Source: CANMXU01 sp052030545
Lineage (GTDB): Bacteria; Pseudomonadota; Gammaproteobacteria; Enterobacterales; Alteromonadaceae
Direction: 5' to 3'
DNA: 64,000 nucleotides
Assembly: GCF_052030545.1 (NCBI RefSeq)
Contig: NZ_JBPDIH010000003.1
Span: 434,001-498,000, forward strand
In this document: positions 62,107 to 64,000 of the stretch, piece after piece
How positions within the stretch are numbered: position 1 is the first letter of the stretch
How the letters are laid out: every line of letters starts with the position of its first letter
Program-made: the position numbers and the translations under genes
The notes under the pieces: model-generated
Told to the model about the DNA's origin: nothing
Databases searched by the model: none
Seen by the model: the letters and a program-made list of their open reading frames with translations, nothing else

Positions 62107-63942
62107 ATGAACAAAAAACTACCTATATTTTTAATGGGCATGGCACTTTCGCCACTAGCTCTTAGTGAAGAAGCTCCAACTAATGTTTATTGGGGTGATA
62201 CCCATTTACATACTTCATTATCTTTTGACTCTTATACATTTGGTTCAAAAGGTACGCCAGAAACAGCCTACCGTTATTCATTAGGCTACCCTGTTATTCA
62301 CCCAACGTTAGGTTCAGCCACTAAAATTGATGAACCGTTAGATTTCTTGATTATTGCCGATCACGCTGAAACTTTAGGTGCTGTTCAACGTTTACTTGAA
62401 GGTGAAGCACCTGAAATTGAAAAAACTAAAATGGGTCAATACATTTTAGATATTGCAGGCGAGCGTACCCAACATGAACTAGACGGTGTTTACAACGCGT
62501 TAAACCTTATCGGTTCTGGTATGCCAAACGACTCAGGCTTAACAGGTTTAGACCTAGTTAAAGCGTTGCACGGCGAAAACATTCGTACCGCATGGGACGA
62601 AAGCGTTATTATGGCTGACAAATACAATGATCCAGGTAAATTTACTGCGATGATTGGCTGGGAATGGACATCACAACCGGGTGGCGCTAACTTCCACCGT
62701 GTTATTTTCACTCCAGATGACAGCACAAAAGCACGTCAATACTTACCATATTCAACCCTTGAAAGTGATGACCCTGAAAAATTATGGGAATTCTTAGCAG
62801 CCCAAGAAAAAGCTTCAGATACTGAATTTTTAACCATTCCTCACGGATCAAATATTTCAAACGGCTTAATGTTTGGTTTAAACCGTCGTAACGGTGAACC
62901 GATTGACCGCGAATACGCTGAGAAAAAACGTCGCTATGAAACCGCGATAGAAATTACGCAAATTAAAGGTGACAGTGAAGCACATCCAATGTTTTCACCA
63001 GAAGATGAGTTTGCTGATTTTGAACCGTATAACTTTTTATCAAGCCCAACTGGCGATACACCAGAACCTCAAAAAGGTGATTACGTTCGTTCAGGTTTCC
63101 GTAATGGTTTAGAGCTTGAAGCTAAAATTGGCATGAACCCATACAAGATGGGTATTGCTGCGGGTACTGACAGCCACACGGGTATTCCACAAATTACTGA
63201 AGAAGACTTCGGTGGTAAGAGTGGCCATGACTCTAAACCTGCTGATCGTCCAAAACCTTCTGGTATTGGTTCATCTAAAGGTTGGGATATGGGCGCTGCC
63301 GGTTTCACTGGTGTATGGGCAAAAGAAAATACCCGTCGTGAAATCTTTGAAGCCTTCCGTCGTCAAGAAGTTTACGCAACCACAGGTCCACGTATTACCT
63401 TACGCTTCTTTGGTGGTTTTGACTTAGAAGAAAAGCATGCTGATGCCAAAAACTTTGCTAAGAATGGTTATAAATACGGCGTACCTATGGGTGCTGATTT
63501 AGACAAGAGTAAAGCGAAAAAAGGTAAAGCACCTAAGTTTACTATTGCCGCACTTAAAGCAACGAAAGGCGCTAACTTAGACCGCGTACAAATCGTAAAA
63601 GGTTGGTTAAATGCTGACGGTACTTCTTCTGAAAAAGTATACGATGTTGCGTTATCTGACGGTCGTACTTCAGGCGAAACCCCTGTAGGTAACACAGTTA
63701 ATATGGAAACAGGTGAATACACCAATGATATTGGTGATGCAGAGCTTAGAACATTCTGGCAAGACCCTGATTTTGATGCCGACCAAGCTGCATTCTACTA
63801 CGTACGTGTATTAGAAATTCCGACGCCACGCTATTCTTTATACAATGCCATTGCTTTAGGTATTGACCCAGCAGAAACGGGTCGTGACGCAGTTATTCAA
63901 GAACGTGCTTACAGCTCACCAATTTGGTACGGTTCTAAATAA
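62107..63942 (+). CDS. DUF3604 exported protein, paralog 3
   Basis: 611 residues. Signal peptide ends near LALS. Metal-site motifs H33-x-H35 (GDTHLHTS), D85-H86 (ADHAET), GANFHRVIF (Phe where paralogs have Leu), TIPHGSNISNG and GTDSHTGIPQ. Shares FYYVRVLEIPTPR and QERAYSSPIWYG with the others. AAGAAGG lies before the ATG. Diverged from paralogs in the middle (about 325-400), where the substrate site may differ. Ends in a terminator at the window edge. Confidence 0.9.
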   Translation: MNKKLPIFLMGMALSPLALSEEAPTNVYWGDTHLHTSLSFDSYTFGSKGTPETAYRYSLGYPVIHPTLGSATKIDEPLDFLIIADHAETLGAVQRLLEGEAPEIEKTKMGQYILDIAGERTQHELDGVYNALNLIGSGMPNDSGLTGLDLVKALHGENIRTAWDESVIMADKYNDPGKFTAMIGWEWTSQPGGANFHRVIFTPDDSTKARQYLPYSTLESDDPEKLWEFLAAQEKASDTEFLTIPHGSNISNGLMFGLNRRNGEPIDREYAEKKRRYETAIEITQIKGDSEAHPMFSPEDEFADFEPYNFLSSPTGDTPEPQKGDYVRSGFRNGLELEAKIGMNPYKMGIAAGTDSHTGIPQITEEDFGGKSGHDSKPADRPKPSGIGSSKGWDMGAAGFTGVWAKENTRREIFEAFRRQEVYATTGPRITLRFFGGFDLEEKHADAKNFAKNGYKYGVPMGADLDKSKAKKGKAPKFTIAALKATKGANLDRVQIVKGWLNADGTSSEKVYDVALSDGRTSGETPVGNTVNMETGEYTNDIGDAELRTFWQDPDFDADQAAFYYVRVLEIPTPRYSLYNAIALGIDPAETGRDAVIQERAYSSPIWYGSK

Positions 63943-63970
63943 ATTTAATTATTGAATTTATTAAGCTAAT

Positions 63971-64000
63971 AAACCGAAGACATGGTCTTCGGTTTTTTTT
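63971..64000 (+). terminator. Terminator after DUF3604 paralog 3
   Basis: AAACCGAAGA (63971-63980) with TCTTCGGTTT (63987-63996), loop CATGGTC cut short at CATGG by overlap, then T-run to the window end. Confidence 0.9.

Noticed and set aside
1..64000. tRNA, rRNA, transposase or integrase genes
   Set aside because: Looked for and not seen; the window reads as continuous chromosomal genes.

Overview
The window looks like a chromosomal segment of an AT-rich marine gammaproteobacterium of the order Alteromonadales, most likely a Colwelliaceae relative (Colwellia or Thalassotalea type). This rests on the ubiE-ubiJ-ubiB order, greB, a CCGSCG-type mini-protein, many chemoreceptors and c-di-GMP proteins, TonB-dependent and porin systems, and acuI with a TetR regulator. 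No rRNA, tRNA, IS element, integrase or CRISPR array was seen. The first gene is cut by the window edge.

Layout. 1-2472: adaptor (partial) and outer-membrane factor of an RND efflux system. 2473-3455: a gene-free stretch with three copies of a structured element, each ending in a minus-strand intrinsic terminator. 3456-10089: small lipoprotein, S9 peptidase, bicupin, and the ubiquinone genes ubiB, ubiJ, ubiE. 10270-25938: the most unusual region, mostly on the minus strand. It holds an Asp/Asn hydroxylase, a DUF6916-like protein, three tail-collar (MdpB-type) proteins, a subtilisin-like protease, a TIGR03032 protein and a 3236-residue repeat protein. The repeat protein ends in a sorting-tail-like helix followed in frame by a whole OmpA-type porin. 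A GNAT gene sits on the other strand inside this group. 26354-28134: acuI and its TetR repressor with two matching operators. 28270-33023: barrel protein, DUF924, small membrane protein, GGDEF-EAL protein and a hypothetical. 33099-37331: a NasA/NapA-like molybdoenzyme with a fused DmsB-DmsC partner. 37507-51345: three chemoreceptors, CCGSCG mini-protein, cytochrome c, a DUF3604 lipoprotein, a probably frameshifted barrel gene, GreB, M16 peptidase and an HDOD protein. 51418-55800: TehA-type transporter with divergent LysR, DsbA-like protein, YhhN and a second LysR. 56089-63942: two more DUF3604 proteins flanking an OprP-type porin and a TonB receptor.

How the genes may work together. The 10-26 kb block reads as an exported surface system: collar proteins and a very long D/N-rich repeat protein, with a hydroxylase and a protease as candidate modifying enzymes. 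The 54.9-64 kb block reads as a scavenging locus: secreted PHP-like DUF3604 hydrolases, a porin and a TonB receptor, under a LysR protein whose dyad sites lie between it and a DUF3604 gene. These functional readings are inferences; the domain calls and DNA structures come directly from the sequence.
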